64,000 nucleotides of DNA, from NCBI RefSeq assembly GCF_947489715.1, contig NZ_CANLER010000002.1:1-64000 (forward strand). Reading direction: 5' to 3'. Of the stretch, positions 44,106 to 54,058 are shown one piece after another. How positions within the stretch are numbered: position 1 is the stretch's first letter; the number at the start of each line of letters is the position of its first letter. Made by a program: the position numbers and the translations under genes. This DNA is from an uncultured Roseovarius sp. (lineage in GTDB: Bacteria > Pseudomonadota > Alphaproteobacteria > Rhodobacterales > Rhodobacteraceae). Below the pieces are notes generated by a model. The model was not told the origin of the DNA. It searched no databases and saw nothing but the letters and a program-made list of their open reading frames with translations.

Positions 44106-44334
44106 TTGCAGGTTTGGGTAGATCAACTCAATTGTCGCAATATTGCCGCAAAGCCTTCGCAATCAGGCCCAACTGCACCAACATACCAATACCTGTAGCT
44201 GCATATGGCTTCCCTCGGCGGCGCGCGTTTACAGCCCCCACCCAGTGCGTGTCGCCGAGGACACTTTTCCCAAAGATTGGCAATCCTGAAAGACAGCCCT
44301 AGTGTCTGCCATGACACTAATCTTGGGACCAACC

Positions 44335-45912
44335 ATGCGCGACTTTCACCTGCCAGGCCGTTCATCCGTTCTTGCCATCAACGGCATGTGTGCAACCTCT
44401 CACCCGCTAGCGGCCCGCACGGCCGTTAATATCCTCGAGCGTGGGGGAAATGCGATGGATGCGGCCATCGCCGGCGCAATTCTACTTGGTATTTGCGAAC
44501 CTCAAATGACGGGCCTCGGTGGCGATTGTTTTGTTCTATTCAACACACCCGGCAATGACGAGGTGCGTGCGTTCAACGGGTCGGGCAAAGCACCCCATGC
44601 GGCAAGTGCGGAAGCGTTGCGCGCAAAGGGTCATGACACCGTGCCGCTCAACAGTGCCGATGCCGTCACAATTCCCGGCGCCATCGACGCGTTCTGCCGT
44701 CTCAGCGAGACACATGGCAAACTGGGTCTGGATGCCCTGCTGGCGCCGACGATCCACTATGCCGAAACCGGTATTCCCGTCGCGCCTCGCGTGGCCAGCG
44801 ATTGGCCTAGTGCTGCCAAAATGCTGCAAGGTCACGGGCTCACCCATTACATGCCTGGCGGCATCCCCCTCAAGACCGGTCAGATTTTTCGGGCACCTCA
44901 ACAATCCGAAGTATTGCGGCGCATCGCAAAAACCGGACGTGACGCCTTTTACACAGGTGAAATCGCCGACGACATGCTAGCAACGCTCAATGCCGCGGGA
45001 GGTACGCACACGGCTGAGGATTTCGCCTCCGTTGCCGGCACCGATGCGACACCCATCAGCGGCGCCTACAAAGACATCGAAATAGTGGAGCATCCGCCAA
45101 ACAGTCAGGGCGCCACAGCGATCCTGCTGCTCAATATCCTGAAACATTTCGACATTGCGGCGCTGGACCCGCTCGGCAGCCAACGCGCCCATATCGAAGC
45201 CGAAGCCAGCAAACTCGCCTATGATGCTCGCGATCGTATCCTAGCCGATCCCGACAGTACGGCCCGGCTTGGACATTTGCTTTCAGAAGATACAGCGGCC
45301 CAACTCGCCGCATTGATCGACCCCAAACAGGCACAGCACAAGACAAGCACACTGACCGAGGCGGTGCATCGCGATACCGTTTACATCACGGTAGTAGACC
45401 GGGATCGCATGGCCGTGTCGCTGATCTACTCAATTTTTCATGGCTTTGGCTCCGGGATCGCCTCGGAGAAATTCGGCATCCTTTTTCACAATCGCGGTGC
45501 CGGTTTCAATCTGATCCCGGGGCACCCGAATGAACTGTCAGGTGGAAAGCGCCCGATGCACACGATCATCCCTGCCATGCTGCGTAAAAACGCGCGCGTT
45601 ACCATGCCTTTTGGCGTGATGGGCGGGCAGTACCAATCCTGCGGACACGCCCGATTCGTCAGTAACATGGTGGATTTTGGCATGGACGGGCAAACCGCCA
45701 TCGACGCGCCGCGCTGTTTTACCGAAGCCGGGCAATTGATGGTCGAACGCGGATATGACGATCAAACCCGCGCGGAACTGGCTGATCTGGGCCACGATGT
45801 GGCGATCCGCGACCAAGCAATTGGTGGGGCACAAGCCATTGCGATCCGCGACGATGGCGTTCTTGAAGGTGCCAGCGATGCGCGTAAAGATGGCTGTGCA
45901 CTTGGATATTGA
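44335..45912 (+). CDS. Gamma-glutamyltransferase family protein
   Basis: The 525-residue Ntn-hydrolase family protein has the N-terminal substrate domain (GGNAMDAAIAGAILLGICEPQMTGLGGD, split by a turn). The expected autoprocessing nucleophile is Thr348 in HRDTVYITVVD. The conserved Thr-Thr-His after it is altered (DTVY rather than DTTH), which may affect activity. No signal peptide is apparent, unlike periplasmic GGTs, so it may be cytosolic. ATG 44335 is chosen since GGGAC precedes it; GTG 44302 and ATG 44311 are possible. It is followed by a rhodanese after 21 nt. Confidence 0.85.
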   Translation: MRDFHLPGRSSVLAINGMCATSHPLAARTAVNILERGGNAMDAAIAGAILLGICEPQMTGLGGDCFVLFNTPGNDEVRAFNGSGKAPHAASAEALRAKGHDTVPLNSADAVTIPGAIDAFCRLSETHGKLGLDALLAPTIHYAETGIPVAPRVASDWPSAAKMLQGHGLTHYMPGGIPLKTGQIFRAPQQSEVLRRIAKTGRDAFYTGEIADDMLATLNAAGGTHTAEDFASVAGTDATPISGAYKDIEIVEHPPNSQGATAILLLNILKHFDIAALDPLGSQRAHIEAEASKLAYDARDRILADPDSTARLGHLLSEDTAAQLAALIDPKQAQHKTSTLTEAVHRDTVYITVVDRDRMAVSLIYSIFHGFGSGIASEKFGILFHNRGAGFNLIPGHPNELSGGKRPMHTIIPAMLRKNARVTMPFGVMGGQYQSCGHARFVSNMVDFGMDGQTAIDAPRCFTEAGQLMVERGYDDQTRAELADLGHDVAIRDQAIGGAQAIAIRDDGVLEGASDARKDGCALGY

Positions 45913-45933
45913 TCCACGACACGGAGGGTCGGC

Positions 45934-46323
45934 ATGGCAATTCGCCCGGTAAAAGAGTTGGTCAAAGAGGCCAAAACCCAGATCACAACGCTTTCTGTGG
46001 CCCAAGCCCAGGCACAGCAGGCCGCTGGCGACGCGCTCTTGGTCGATATCCGTGACCCCCGCGAATTGGCCCGCGATGGCCGCATTCCGGGTGCATTTCA
46101 TGCTCCGCGCGGGATGCTGGAATTCTGGATAGATCCCACCAGCCCCTACCACAAACCAGAACTTGCAACCGACAAAACCTTGATCCTGTTTTGTGCAAGC
46201 GCCTGGCGCTCGGCCTTGTCAGTCAAAACATTGCAGGACATGGGTGTTGAGAAGATAGCCGAAATCGACGGCGGATTCGGCGCATGGCGAAAGGCCGGCG
46301 CGCCAATCGAACGCGCCGAGTGA
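45934..46323 (+). CDS. Rhodanese-like domain protein
   Basis: The 129-residue single-domain rhodanese has the active-site loop CASAWRSA with Cys87 and the VDIRDPREL entry motif. It can transfer sulfane sulfur to a nucleophile. It follows the gamma-glutamyltransferase-like gene by 21 nt on the same strand, so a shared thiol-related role is plausible but unproven. It ends 19 nt from the convergent hspQ gene. Confidence 0.92.
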   Translation: MAIRPVKELVKEAKTQITTLSVAQAQAQQAAGDALLVDIRDPRELARDGRIPGAFHAPRGMLEFWIDPTSPYHKPELATDKTLILFCASAWRSALSVKTLQDMGVEKIAEIDGGFGAWRKAGAPIERAE

Positions 46324-46342
46324 CCTTTGGGACGTTCCCGGC

Positions 46343-46669
46343 TTAATTCAACTGGAAATGAAGCGGATACTGACCATCTTCAAACGGACCGAACATGTCG
46401 GGGATGTCCGGGTGTTCGACCGGTTCGCCCGAATAATCCGCAATCAGGTTCTGTTCGCTGACATACGCCACATAGTAGCTTTGGTCATTCTCGGCCAGAA
46501 GGTGATAAAACGGCTGATCCTTTACCGGACGGCTTTCCTCGGGGATCGACGAATACCATTCTTCGGTGTTGGAAAATTCCGGATCAACGTCGAAAACGAC
46601 ACCGCGGAACGGGTGTTTCCGATGGCGGACAACCTGTCCGAGATGATATTTTGCACGCGTTTTTAACAT
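46343..46669 (-). CDS. hspQ: Heat shock protein HspQ
   Basis: The 108-residue protein matches the HspQ/YccV family: AKYHLGQVVRHRKHPFRGVV at the start, PFYHLLAEN and YVAYVSEQNL in the core. HspQ binds hemimethylated DNA in vitro in E. coli and affects Lon-mediated proteolysis. The length is normal. It lies between convergent rhodanese and a 256-bp spacer leading to the SLT lipoprotein. I saw no clear sigma-32-type promoter upstream. Confidence 0.93.
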   Translation of the reverse strand: MLKTRAKYHLGQVVRHRKHPFRGVVFDVDPEFSNTEEWYSSIPEESRPVKDQPFYHLLAENDQSYYVAYVSEQNLIADYSGEPVEHPDIPDMFGPFEDGQYPLHFQLN

Positions 46670-46925
46670 TACATAACAGCCCTTACCATAGACATTAACG
46701 CTTACAAGGCCAGTTTGTCCAATGATAGCTGCAATTTAGGCCGGAAACAGTCTGTGAACTAAGCCTTGACAGTCCGCTGCGCGGTTTCCCGCCACCCCTT
46801 GCGGTAACTTTACGCCAAATACAATCACCAATTGAAAATCAAATTTGCCGACGACCTGAATTCGAGATTCCCTCAAGCCCGATTTTCCGCTAAACTAATA
46901 AAAAACAAAAAATAGCGAGAGGCAG

Positions 46926-47537
46926 ATGAGCAGAACTCTTCGCGCATTTATGGCAATCGCGCTGTTGGCATCCTGTGGCAGCAGCGGTGGTGATCGGGGC
47001 CCGGCCCCTCGTGATCTCGATAACGCCTGCGCAATCCTAAGCGACCGGCCGGAATTCAGGCGGGCCTTCAACGCAGCAGAGCGACGCTGGGGTGTGCCTG
47101 TGCCCGTGCAAATGGCCACGATTTACCAGGAAAGCAAGTTCAAGGCCGACGCCCGAACGCCGACGCGCTGGACACTTGGCGTCATTCCGATGGGCCGCCA
47201 AAGCTCGGCCTATGGGTATTCACAGGCCCTTGACGGCACGTGGGACGAATACAAACGCGAAACCAGCCGCCGCCGGGCGCGACGCGACAATATCCACGAT
47301 TCGGCCGATTTCATGGGGTGGTACATGTCGAAATCCCGTGAACGCCTTGGGATTTCGCTGGCCGATACCCGCAGCCAGTATCTGGCATATCACGAGGGTC
47401 GCACCGGATTCTCGCGCGGCAGTTACAATGGCAAACCATGGTTGCTGCGGGTCGCAAACGAGGTCGAAACCAGATCACAAATCTACAGCGTGCAGCTATC
47501 GCGTTGCGGTGGGCGACGGTCGGGCAGCCTGTTCTGA
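46926..47537 (+). CDS. SLT-domain lytic transglycosylase lipoprotein
   Basis: The 203-residue protein begins with a lipoprotein signal and lipobox (FMAIALLASC, Cys at about 17), so it is anchored to the membrane. Residues about 60-130 resemble an SLT lysozyme-like fold with catalytic Glu in IYQESKF and a following YGYSQAL. Such enzymes cleave peptidoglycan glycan strands. A 7-bp GC hairpin at 47541-47560 lies just after the stop. The gene is adjacent to lolA and ftsK, other cell-envelope genes. Confidence 0.8.
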   Translation: MSRTLRAFMAIALLASCGSSGGDRGPAPRDLDNACAILSDRPEFRRAFNAAERRWGVPVPVQMATIYQESKFKADARTPTRWTLGVIPMGRQSSAYGYSQALDGTWDEYKRETSRRRARRDNIHDSADFMGWYMSKSRERLGISLADTRSQYLAYHEGRTGFSRGSYNGKPWLLRVANEVETRSQIYSVQLSRCGGRRSGSLF

Positions 47538-47540
47538 GAA

Positions 47541-47560
47541 GGGGCCGCATCTCCGGCCCC
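47541..47560. terminator. GC-rich hairpin between SLT lipoprotein and lolA
   Basis: GGGGCCG and CGGCCCC (7 bp) flank a 6-nt loop between convergent genes. No T-run follows, so it is a modest terminator at best. Confidence 0.5.
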
Positions 47561-47581
47561 CCTCGTTTCAGCGCATCCGGT

Positions 47582-48190
47582 CTACTTGTCCTGACGGATC
47601 ACAGCGCCTTTGGGCAGGGCAAATATCTCGTCCTTGAAACGTCCCCCCTTGGTCAATTCCCCCAGCACCACCGTCGTACGTGATCCGGCATTGTCATTGA
47701 TCACCCATTGCCGCAGCTCGACCGGAGCGCCGGTAAACACCAATTCGATACTGCCATATTCTGGGTGTTCCGGATCCTGCGCCGTGACGGTCGTTGTCTT
47801 GCCGTCACTGGTATGGCCCACAACCATTCGCGCGCGCCCAAGATCAACGTTGCGCGCCAGGATGATGCTCAACGGGGTGCGACGCAACGGATAGGCCTCG
47901 GCCTTCTGGTTGGACTTAGCGTCGGCGATGCCCACATGCACACCGTCCGACACCACAAGGGTGCGATCCGGTGGATTATATTCGAAACGCACCCGCCCGG
48001 GGCGTTTGATATAAATCTGCCCGGTGCTGATCGTACCGTCATCATTGATCTGGGTGAACTCACCCGTAGCGGTCTTCATCCCGTTCAAATATTGCGAAAT
48101 CGTGGGCAGAGACAGCTTTTCCGCTGCCGCCGGCAGGGCCGTCATCAGCGCGATCAGACCCGCCGCGAGGGTACGAGAGATTTTCATCAC
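47582..48190 (-). CDS. lolA: Outer membrane lipoprotein carrier protein LolA
   Basis: The 202-residue protein has a signal peptide (TLAAGLIALMTALPAAA) and the LolA fold: ATGEFTQINDDGT, FEYNPPDRTLVVSDGVHVG, and the hydrophobic strand pattern. It ferries lipoproteins from LolCDE to the outer membrane across the periplasm. It follows ftsK by 172 nt on the same strand, an arrangement common in this order. Confidence 0.92.
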   Translation of the reverse strand: MMKISRTLAAGLIALMTALPAAAEKLSLPTISQYLNGMKTATGEFTQINDDGTISTGQIYIKRPGRVRFEYNPPDRTLVVSDGVHVGIADAKSNQKAEAYPLRRTPLSIILARNVDLGRARMVVGHTSDGKTTTVTAQDPEHPEYGSIELVFTGAPVELRQWVINDNAGSRTTVVLGELTKGGRFKDEIFALPKGAVIRQDK

Positions 48191-48362
48191 AAACCAACTC
48201 CATTCAGTCGTTCTACGCCCGCAGATGTAGGTATCGCGGCACTGTTATACGATATCAGCCCGGTTTTTCGGGGGTATCGGTCCAGAAATGCAAGGGTTCA
48301 AGCAGAATTGATCTGTCATCGGCACGACCGGCGTTTTGACGCCGCCGGTCGCGCTTTGTCGC

Positions 48363-51221
48363 TCAGGCCTGCTCCGGCACCAGAATTTCGCGTTTACCGA
48401 CGTGATTGGCGGCGCTGACGATGCCTTCATCCTCCATCTGTTCAACCAGACGGGCCGCCTTGTTGTAGCCGATGGCCAGTTTGCGCTGAATGTAAGAGGT
48501 GCTGCATTTGCGATCCTTGATGGCGATCGCCACCGCCTGATCGTAAAGCGCGTCTTCGCCATCGGTATTGCCACCGGTATTCAGCCCCAGAACGGCGTCA
48601 ATGCTGTCGGCTTTTTCCTCGCTCGGGCCGCTCAAAACGCTGTTCACATATTCCGGCGGACCATAGGCCTTGAGGTTCGTCACCACTTCTTCGACCTCTT
48701 CATCGCTGACAAACGGCCCGTGGCAACGGGTGATCTTGCCGCCACCCGCCATGTAAAGCATATCGCCCATACCCAAAAGCTGCTCGGCCCCCATTTCACC
48801 CAGAATGGTGCGGCTGTCGATTTTCGAGGTGACCTGGAATGAAATCCGCGTGGGGAAGTTCGCCTTGATCGTGCCGGTAATCACGTCCACCGAAGGGCGC
48901 TGCGTGGCCATGATCAGGTGGATTCCGCTGGCCCGTGCCATTTGTGCAAGACGCTGAATACAGGCCTCGATCTCTTTGCCCGCAACCATCATCAGGTCGG
49001 CCATTTCGTCGACGATGACCACGATATACGGCATTTTCTCGGGGGCGAATTCTTCGGTCTCGAACACCGGTTCGCCGGTCTCATCGTCAAACCCGGTCTG
49101 AACCGTGCGGCTGAAAAGTTCGTTCTTCGACAGCGCTTCATGCACGCGGCCATTGTAACCGTCGATGTTGCGCACGCCCATTTTTGACATCTTGCGATAG
49201 CGGTCTTCCATTTCCGCCACGACCCATTTCAAAGCAACCACGGCTTTTTTCGGGTCGGTCACAACCGGGCTCAGCAGGTGCGGAATGCCATCATAAACAC
49301 TCAGCTCCAGCATTTTGGGGTCGATCATGATCATCCGGCACTCATCCGGCGTCAGCTTGTAAAGCAGGCTCAGGATCATGGTGTTGATGGCCACCGACTT
49401 ACCCGACCCGGTGGTTCCCGCAATCAGCAAGTGAGGCATTTTCGCCAGGTTGGCCACGATCGGATCACCGCCAATATCCTTGCCCAGGGCCAGCGGCAGC
49501 TTCTGGTTGCCATCGCCATAGTCCCGGCTTGACAGGATTTCACGGAAACCCACCATCTCACGGTTTTCGTTGGGTAGTTCAATACCTATCACACTGCGCC
49601 CTGGCACGGTGCTGACCCGTGCGGACAGCGCCGACATCGACCGCGCAATATCATCTGCCAGACCGATAACCCGGCTGGCCTTGAGGCCCGGAGCAGGCTC
49701 CAGCTCGTACATCGTCACCACCGGGCCGGGACGGACGCTCACAATCTCGCCTTTGACACCGTAATCATCCAGCACCACCTCAAGCATCCGGGCGTTTTCT
49801 TCCAGCGCCTCATCACTCAGATGATGGCGCTTGATGTTGACCGGGTTCGACAACAGGCTCAGCGGCGGCAGCTCATATTGCACGCGCTGCTTGTCCTCAA
49901 ACTGCAATTTGGGTTGCGCTTCGGCCATCGCCCGGGTCGACGGTTGAACCGCCTTTCGCGGCGGATGCTGCACCACTTTGCGTGGCTCGGCCACCGGAAT
50001 ACGCGGCGCTTCAGACGCTGCATATGCTTCGGTTTCCGGCTCGATCACATCCTCTGCCGGGGCCTCGGGAATGTTCATATGCGGCTCGGCCATCTGTGCG
50101 GCGGTTAGTGGTGGCTCGCTTCTAAGGCCGGGCGCTGCAGTGTTTAGGATCAACGGATCGGGTCCACGGCCACGCCCCTTGGTCAAGGGCGCAACGGCTT
50201 CGACCTGGACCGCCGGATTTTGGCGTACGCGCGACCGGATCACATCGGCAATCTTGGCGCTGATACGCTCGTCACCGGGCGCATCAGCCTCACCCTCATA
50301 GGGTTCAGCCTCGACCAATTCCGGCTCGGGCATACGATCAGGACGCCGGATCAACGAAGGCATCCGCGACAACAGACCACCGGTTTTCTCGACCGGTTCA
50401 ACCACGCCGTCATCATGGCCCATCACCGGCGCGGTTCGCGTCACCATCGGCTCTTGCATGCGGCGCGAATGATCCAGCGCCTCATTCTCTGCCGCCGCGC
50501 TGATACGACGCTCGCGACGATCCGCCAAACGTTCCTGCATGGCCCGCGTGGTGCTTGCGGCCCCCGCAGCGCCCTTGCCCAGCAACGTCATAAGGCTGGC
50601 ATAGGTCATGATCACGCCGATCAGCAGGAACCGCGCAATACGGCCGACCTCTGCACGGGTAAAGCCCAAAACAAAGGCACCCAGCACCAGCATCGCCACG
50701 CCCAATACGACCGAAAGCAGCTTCAAGCTCAGGCTCGCGCTCAATGGCAACACCCCCAGGGCCGTACCCAGAACCGTATCTCCAAACAGACCTCCCAGCC
50801 CGAAATTATGGGTGGCGTTCCATTCCGCACCCGGCGTCAGGGAAGAGGCATAAAGCGCCAGAACCGCAATCCAGATCGGCGCAAAAATCAATCGGCCAAT
50901 GGCGCGTTCCTGACCCAGATGCAGCGTAAAACGTGCGCCCCAGGCACCCAGCACGACGGCCAGACCCCAGGCTCCCCAACCGACGATCATGAACAACGGT
51001 GCGGCGATCGACGCGCCGATTGATCCCAACCAGTTTTCGACCGGCGCATCCGTGGCCGACATCCAGCTTGGATCGTCAGGGCTGTAGGATACGATCAGGG
51101 CCGCCGCCATTGCGCTCAGGCACAACAGTACCAACCCCAGCAATTCCTTGCCGCGTTTCTCGATCGCCTCGGCCATGTTGCTGTCCAACAGCGGATCGCG
51201 TCCCCGTGCCTGATATGCCAT
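48363..51221 (-). CDS. ftsK: DNA translocase FtsK
   Basis: The 952-residue divisome ATPase has about four N-terminal transmembrane segments (roughly 20-190), a Pro/Glu-rich linker (about 230-440) and a RecA-like motor with Walker A in [15 protein letters not shown] and Walker B in [12 protein letters not shown]. The C-terminal gamma winged-helix domain ([20 protein letters not shown], just before the end) reads KOPS-like sequences. It moves chromosome ends during septation. ATG 51221 has GAGGGAAG upstream; a GTG at 51239 would give six extra residues. Confidence 0.97.
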   Translation of the reverse strand: MAYQARGRDPLLDSNMAEAIEKRGKELLGLVLLCLSAMAAALIVSYSPDDPSWMSATDAPVENWLGSIGASIAAPLFMIVGWGAWGLAVVLGAWGARFTLHLGQERAIGRLIFAPIWIAVLALYASSLTPGAEWNATHNFGLGGLFGDTVLGTALGVLPLSASLSLKLLSVVLGVAMLVLGAFVLGFTRAEVGRIARFLLIGVIMTYASLMTLLGKGAAGAASTTRAMQERLADRRERRISAAAENEALDHSRRMQEPMVTRTAPVMGHDDGVVEPVEKTGGLLSRMPSLIRRPDRMPEPELVEAEPYEGEADAPGDERISAKIADVIRSRVRQNPAVQVEAVAPLTKGRGRGPDPLILNTAAPGLRSEPPLTAAQMAEPHMNIPEAPAEDVIEPETEAYAASEAPRIPVAEPRKVVQHPPRKAVQPSTRAMAEAQPKLQFEDKQRVQYELPPLSLLSNPVNIKRHHLSDEALEENARMLEVVLDDYGVKGEIVSVRPGPVVTMYELEPAPGLKASRVIGLADDIARSMSALSARVSTVPGRSVIGIELPNENREMVGFREILSSRDYGDGNQKLPLALGKDIGGDPIVANLAKMPHLLIAGTTGSGKSVAINTMILSLLYKLTPDECRMIMIDPKMLELSVYDGIPHLLSPVVTDPKKAVVALKWVVAEMEDRYRKMSKMGVRNIDGYNGRVHEALSKNELFSRTVQTGFDDETGEPVFETEEFAPEKMPYIVVIVDEMADLMMVAGKEIEACIQRLAQMARASGIHLIMATQRPSVDVITGTIKANFPTRISFQVTSKIDSRTILGEMGAEQLLGMGDMLYMAGGGKITRCHGPFVSDEEVEEVVTNLKAYGPPEYVNSVLSGPSEEKADSIDAVLGLNTGGNTDGEDALYDQAVAIAIKDRKCSTSYIQRKLAIGYNKAARLVEQMEDEGIVSAANHVGKREILVPEQA

Positions 51222-51239
51222 GTCTTCCCTCTTTTGCAC

Positions 51240-52418
51240 TCAACTATACAGACAGTCGCGAAGCCGGGTGAGGCCCTGCGCCATCTCTTCTATTGGGGCC
51301 ACCATCGCGGCCCGGATATATCCTTTGCCGGGGTTTTGTCCCCCGGCCTCACGGCTCAGATACGCGCCGGGCAGCACCCGCACGCCAGTCTCAAGCCATA
51401 ATTTCATCGTCGCCTCTTCACCGTCATCCACCGGCAACCACAGGAAAAACCCTGCTTCTGGACTGGTGTAGCCCGGCACACCGCCCATGATCTCATCGGC
51501 CTTGGCGTATTTCGCCGCATAAAGCGCGCGGTTTTCGCGCACATGCGCCTCGTCATCCCAGACCTTCTCGGCCGCATGTTGCAAAGGCATCGGCAGGGGT
51601 GCGCCCGCATAATTGCGCAATTGCCTGACCCGTTTGATGCTTTCCGGGCCGCCGGCGATGAACCCACTGCGCAGACCCGGCAGGTTGGACCGCTTCGAGA
51701 GCGAGTGAAACACCACCACCCGTTCCGGGTCCGCATTCAAATCCCGCGCCACTTCCAGCGCACCAACCGGTGGCTCATCGCGGTAGATCTCGGAATAGCA
51801 TTCATCCGCGAAAATCTTGAAATCATATTGCTCGGCCAGACGGATCAAACCTTCCCAATAGGCACGGCTGGCCACCGCGCCCTGCGGGTTGCTGGGTGAA
51901 CAGAGATAGGCCACCGCCACCTGGTTCAGAACATCGGCACTCAGCGCCTGAAAATCCGGTAAATATCCCGTTTCGCGCGTCGCAGGCACAAACACCGGTT
52001 CCGCCCCCACGCTCAGCGCCGCCACCATATAGACCTGATAAAACGGGTTTGGCAGCAGTACCTTTGGCTGCGCGCCACCCTTGATCTCGGGGCACAGCGC
52101 CATCATCGCATTGTAAAGCCCTTCGCGCGTCCCGTTTAATGCCATCACCTGGGTTTCCGCATCCAACGTCACATCATAGCGTCGCGCCACCCAGTCACAG
52201 ATCGCCCGGCGTAGACCCGGCGCCCCCTCATTGACAGGATAGTTTCCAAAACCATCCGCATTTTGCGCAATGATATCAACGATCCAGCGGGGAAAATCAT
52301 GTCCCGGCTCGCCAATGGTCATATGCATAACGTCACCGCCGGGCGCGTGGGCGTCCAACAGGCTCCGCAAACGCGGAAACGCATAGGCCGGTAGGTTCGA
52401 AAACCGCTCGGGAAACAT
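51240..52418 (-). CDS. PLP-dependent aminotransferase class I/II
   Basis: The 392-residue aminotransferase has the PLP Lys motif HSLSKRSNLPGLRSGF and the NPFYQVY and SNPQG regions. It is similar to DapC-type N-succinyldiaminopimelate or aspartate-family aminotransferases, but the substrate is not provable from sequence. A TTG at 52433 is also in frame; ATG 52418 is preferred with GAGG 9 nt upstream. It ends 18 nt before ftsK, and the pair is conserved near ftsK in roseobacters. Confidence 0.88.
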   Translation of the reverse strand: MFPERFSNLPAYAFPRLRSLLDAHAPGGDVMHMTIGEPGHDFPRWIVDIIAQNADGFGNYPVNEGAPGLRRAICDWVARRYDVTLDAETQVMALNGTREGLYNAMMALCPEIKGGAQPKVLLPNPFYQVYMVAALSVGAEPVFVPATRETGYLPDFQALSADVLNQVAVAYLCSPSNPQGAVASRAYWEGLIRLAEQYDFKIFADECYSEIYRDEPPVGALEVARDLNADPERVVVFHSLSKRSNLPGLRSGFIAGGPESIKRVRQLRNYAGAPLPMPLQHAAEKVWDDEAHVRENRALYAAKYAKADEIMGGVPGYTSPEAGFFLWLPVDDGEEATMKLWLETGVRVLPGAYLSREAGGQNPGKGYIRAAMVAPIEEMAQGLTRLRDCLYS

Positions 52419-52638
52419 CACATACTGCCTCAAGGTTCGGGATCGTTATCGCCCCGTTTGTCCTGAATCTACCCTAATCGCGGCTCAAAGGTCCAGCAAA
52501 ACCAAGGCCCTAAAGGTTAATTGTGGCATTTTTGGCAACCAACCGGAACGACCCCCGCAAGCCCCTTGTTTTCAAGGCTACAAGGGTTCTTACCTCCGGC
52601 TCCTTCCCGGCAAAAATATTCCTGTCACGGTCGAATAT

Positions 52639-53967
52639 TCAGCTTAATGCCACCTCGGCTGCCGCCGCCACCCGCAAAAGCCGTTCTTCGGCAAAGGGCT
52701 TGCCACACATCATGATGCCGCAACTGGGTATACCTGTCGGCAGCGTAACCGCGCAAAGCCCCATCAGGTTGCCCACCCGCGTATTACGCAGCGCCAGCAG
52801 ATTCTCGGTCAGATAATAATCTTCATCGGTCATCAGCCGCTCGGCCTCCGGCGGCAAGGTGGGCGCGGATGGCAGGATCACCGCGTCATATCCGGCCACG
52901 CGCGCATGCCATTGCGCCCGTAATACCTCTAGCCGCTGCCACGCGGCGACGTAATCCGACGCCTTGAAATCCCGACCTGATCGGAACCGTTCGAGGATCG
53001 GCGCAAACATCTTGTCGGGCGCGGCTTCAATTTCTGTCCCCCAGGTACCATAGGCCTCGGCAGTGAATAAGATGCCCGACATTGGCATCGCCTCGGCCAC
53101 TTCCGGCGCATCGATCTTGTCGATCATTGCCCCCGCTGCCTGCAATCGGTCCACCGCGCTGCGATAGCCCGCAAGCGGTGCATCGCGCACATCTTCCATC
53201 ACCTCGGTCTGCAATGCGGCCAGCCGGATACCGTCCAGCGATGCGCCGCGCAAATCGACCGCACGCGTCCCCTCCAGAGCCGCCAGCATCAGCGCACAAT
53301 CCTCAACCGACCGGGACAGCGGCCCGACCGTATCGAATTTTTCACATAGGGGAACAACACCTTCCAGCGAGACGCGGCCGCTGGTGGTTTTCAATCCGAT
53401 CAGATCATTCCACGCCGCCGGAATGCGCACCGAACCGCCCGTATCTGATCCGATCCCGCAGGCCGCCAGCCCAAAGGCGACCGAGGCCGCCGCCCCCGAA
53501 GAGGACCCACCCGGTACGGCCTGCACATCGTTCACATTGGGCGGTGTCGCGGTAATCGGGTTCAGCCCCAGCCCGGAAAAGGCCAACTCGCTCATATGGG
53601 TCTTGCCCAGACAGATCAGCCCCGCCGCCGTGGCCGCCCGCAGTACTTTCGCGTCACGTCCCGGCACCCGGCCTTGCAACAGGGCCGACCCTGAACAGGT
53701 CTCGGTTCCGGCGGTATCAAACAGGTCTTTCCAACTGATCGGCACCCCGTCAAGCGGCCCCAATCGCTGCCCCATCCTGGCCCGGTCTGCCGCGGCGGAT
53801 GCCTCGGCGCGTGCCCGGTCATGGGTGATGGCCGAATAGATCCGATCGCGCACCGGGTGGCTGTCAATTGCCGCAAGATAGGTCTCGGTCAGGGCCACCG
53901 GGTCGATCTCGCCAGCGCCGATTTTGTGGCCAAGATCGGCCGCGCTCATCCATAGCCATTCTTGCAT
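52639..53967 (-). CDS. Amidase signature family protein
   Basis: The 442-residue hydrolase carries the amidase-signature triad: Lys in SWKDLFD, cis-Ser in GGSSSGAAASVA and nucleophile Ser in SDTGGSVRIPAAW. It would hydrolyse an amide such as a carboxamide or acylamide. ATG 53967 lies 5 nt after GGAGG (53973-53977), an unusually strong ribosome site. It is divergent from the UbiH-type gene across 91 bp. The GatA-specific signature is not strong, and no gatB/C is nearby. Confidence 0.92.
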   Translation of the reverse strand: MQEWLWMSAADLGHKIGAGEIDPVALTETYLAAIDSHPVRDRIYSAITHDRARAEASAAADRARMGQRLGPLDGVPISWKDLFDTAGTETCSGSALLQGRVPGRDAKVLRAATAAGLICLGKTHMSELAFSGLGLNPITATPPNVNDVQAVPGGSSSGAAASVAFGLAACGIGSDTGGSVRIPAAWNDLIGLKTTSGRVSLEGVVPLCEKFDTVGPLSRSVEDCALMLAALEGTRAVDLRGASLDGIRLAALQTEVMEDVRDAPLAGYRSAVDRLQAAGAMIDKIDAPEVAEAMPMSGILFTAEAYGTWGTEIEAAPDKMFAPILERFRSGRDFKASDYVAAWQRLEVLRAQWHARVAGYDAVILPSAPTLPPEAERLMTDEDYYLTENLLALRNTRVGNLMGLCAVTLPTGIPSCGIMMCGKPFAEERLLRVAAAAEVALS

Positions 53968-54058
53968 CACCACCTCCTTGAAACCGCCTCATCAATTTTC
54001 AACGGTAGCGGCAGTGCGGCACATGGACAATCCCACGCCGCTCGCCATATGTAACCTT

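Noticed and set aside
44106..44334. Small gene or RNA between the anti-sigma and GGT-like genes
   Set aside because: Only short frames without ribosome sites and no stable hairpin were found.
50000..50600. Repeats in the ftsK linker
   Set aside because: The Pro/Glu-rich linker is the normal variable region of FtsK, not an inserted repeat.
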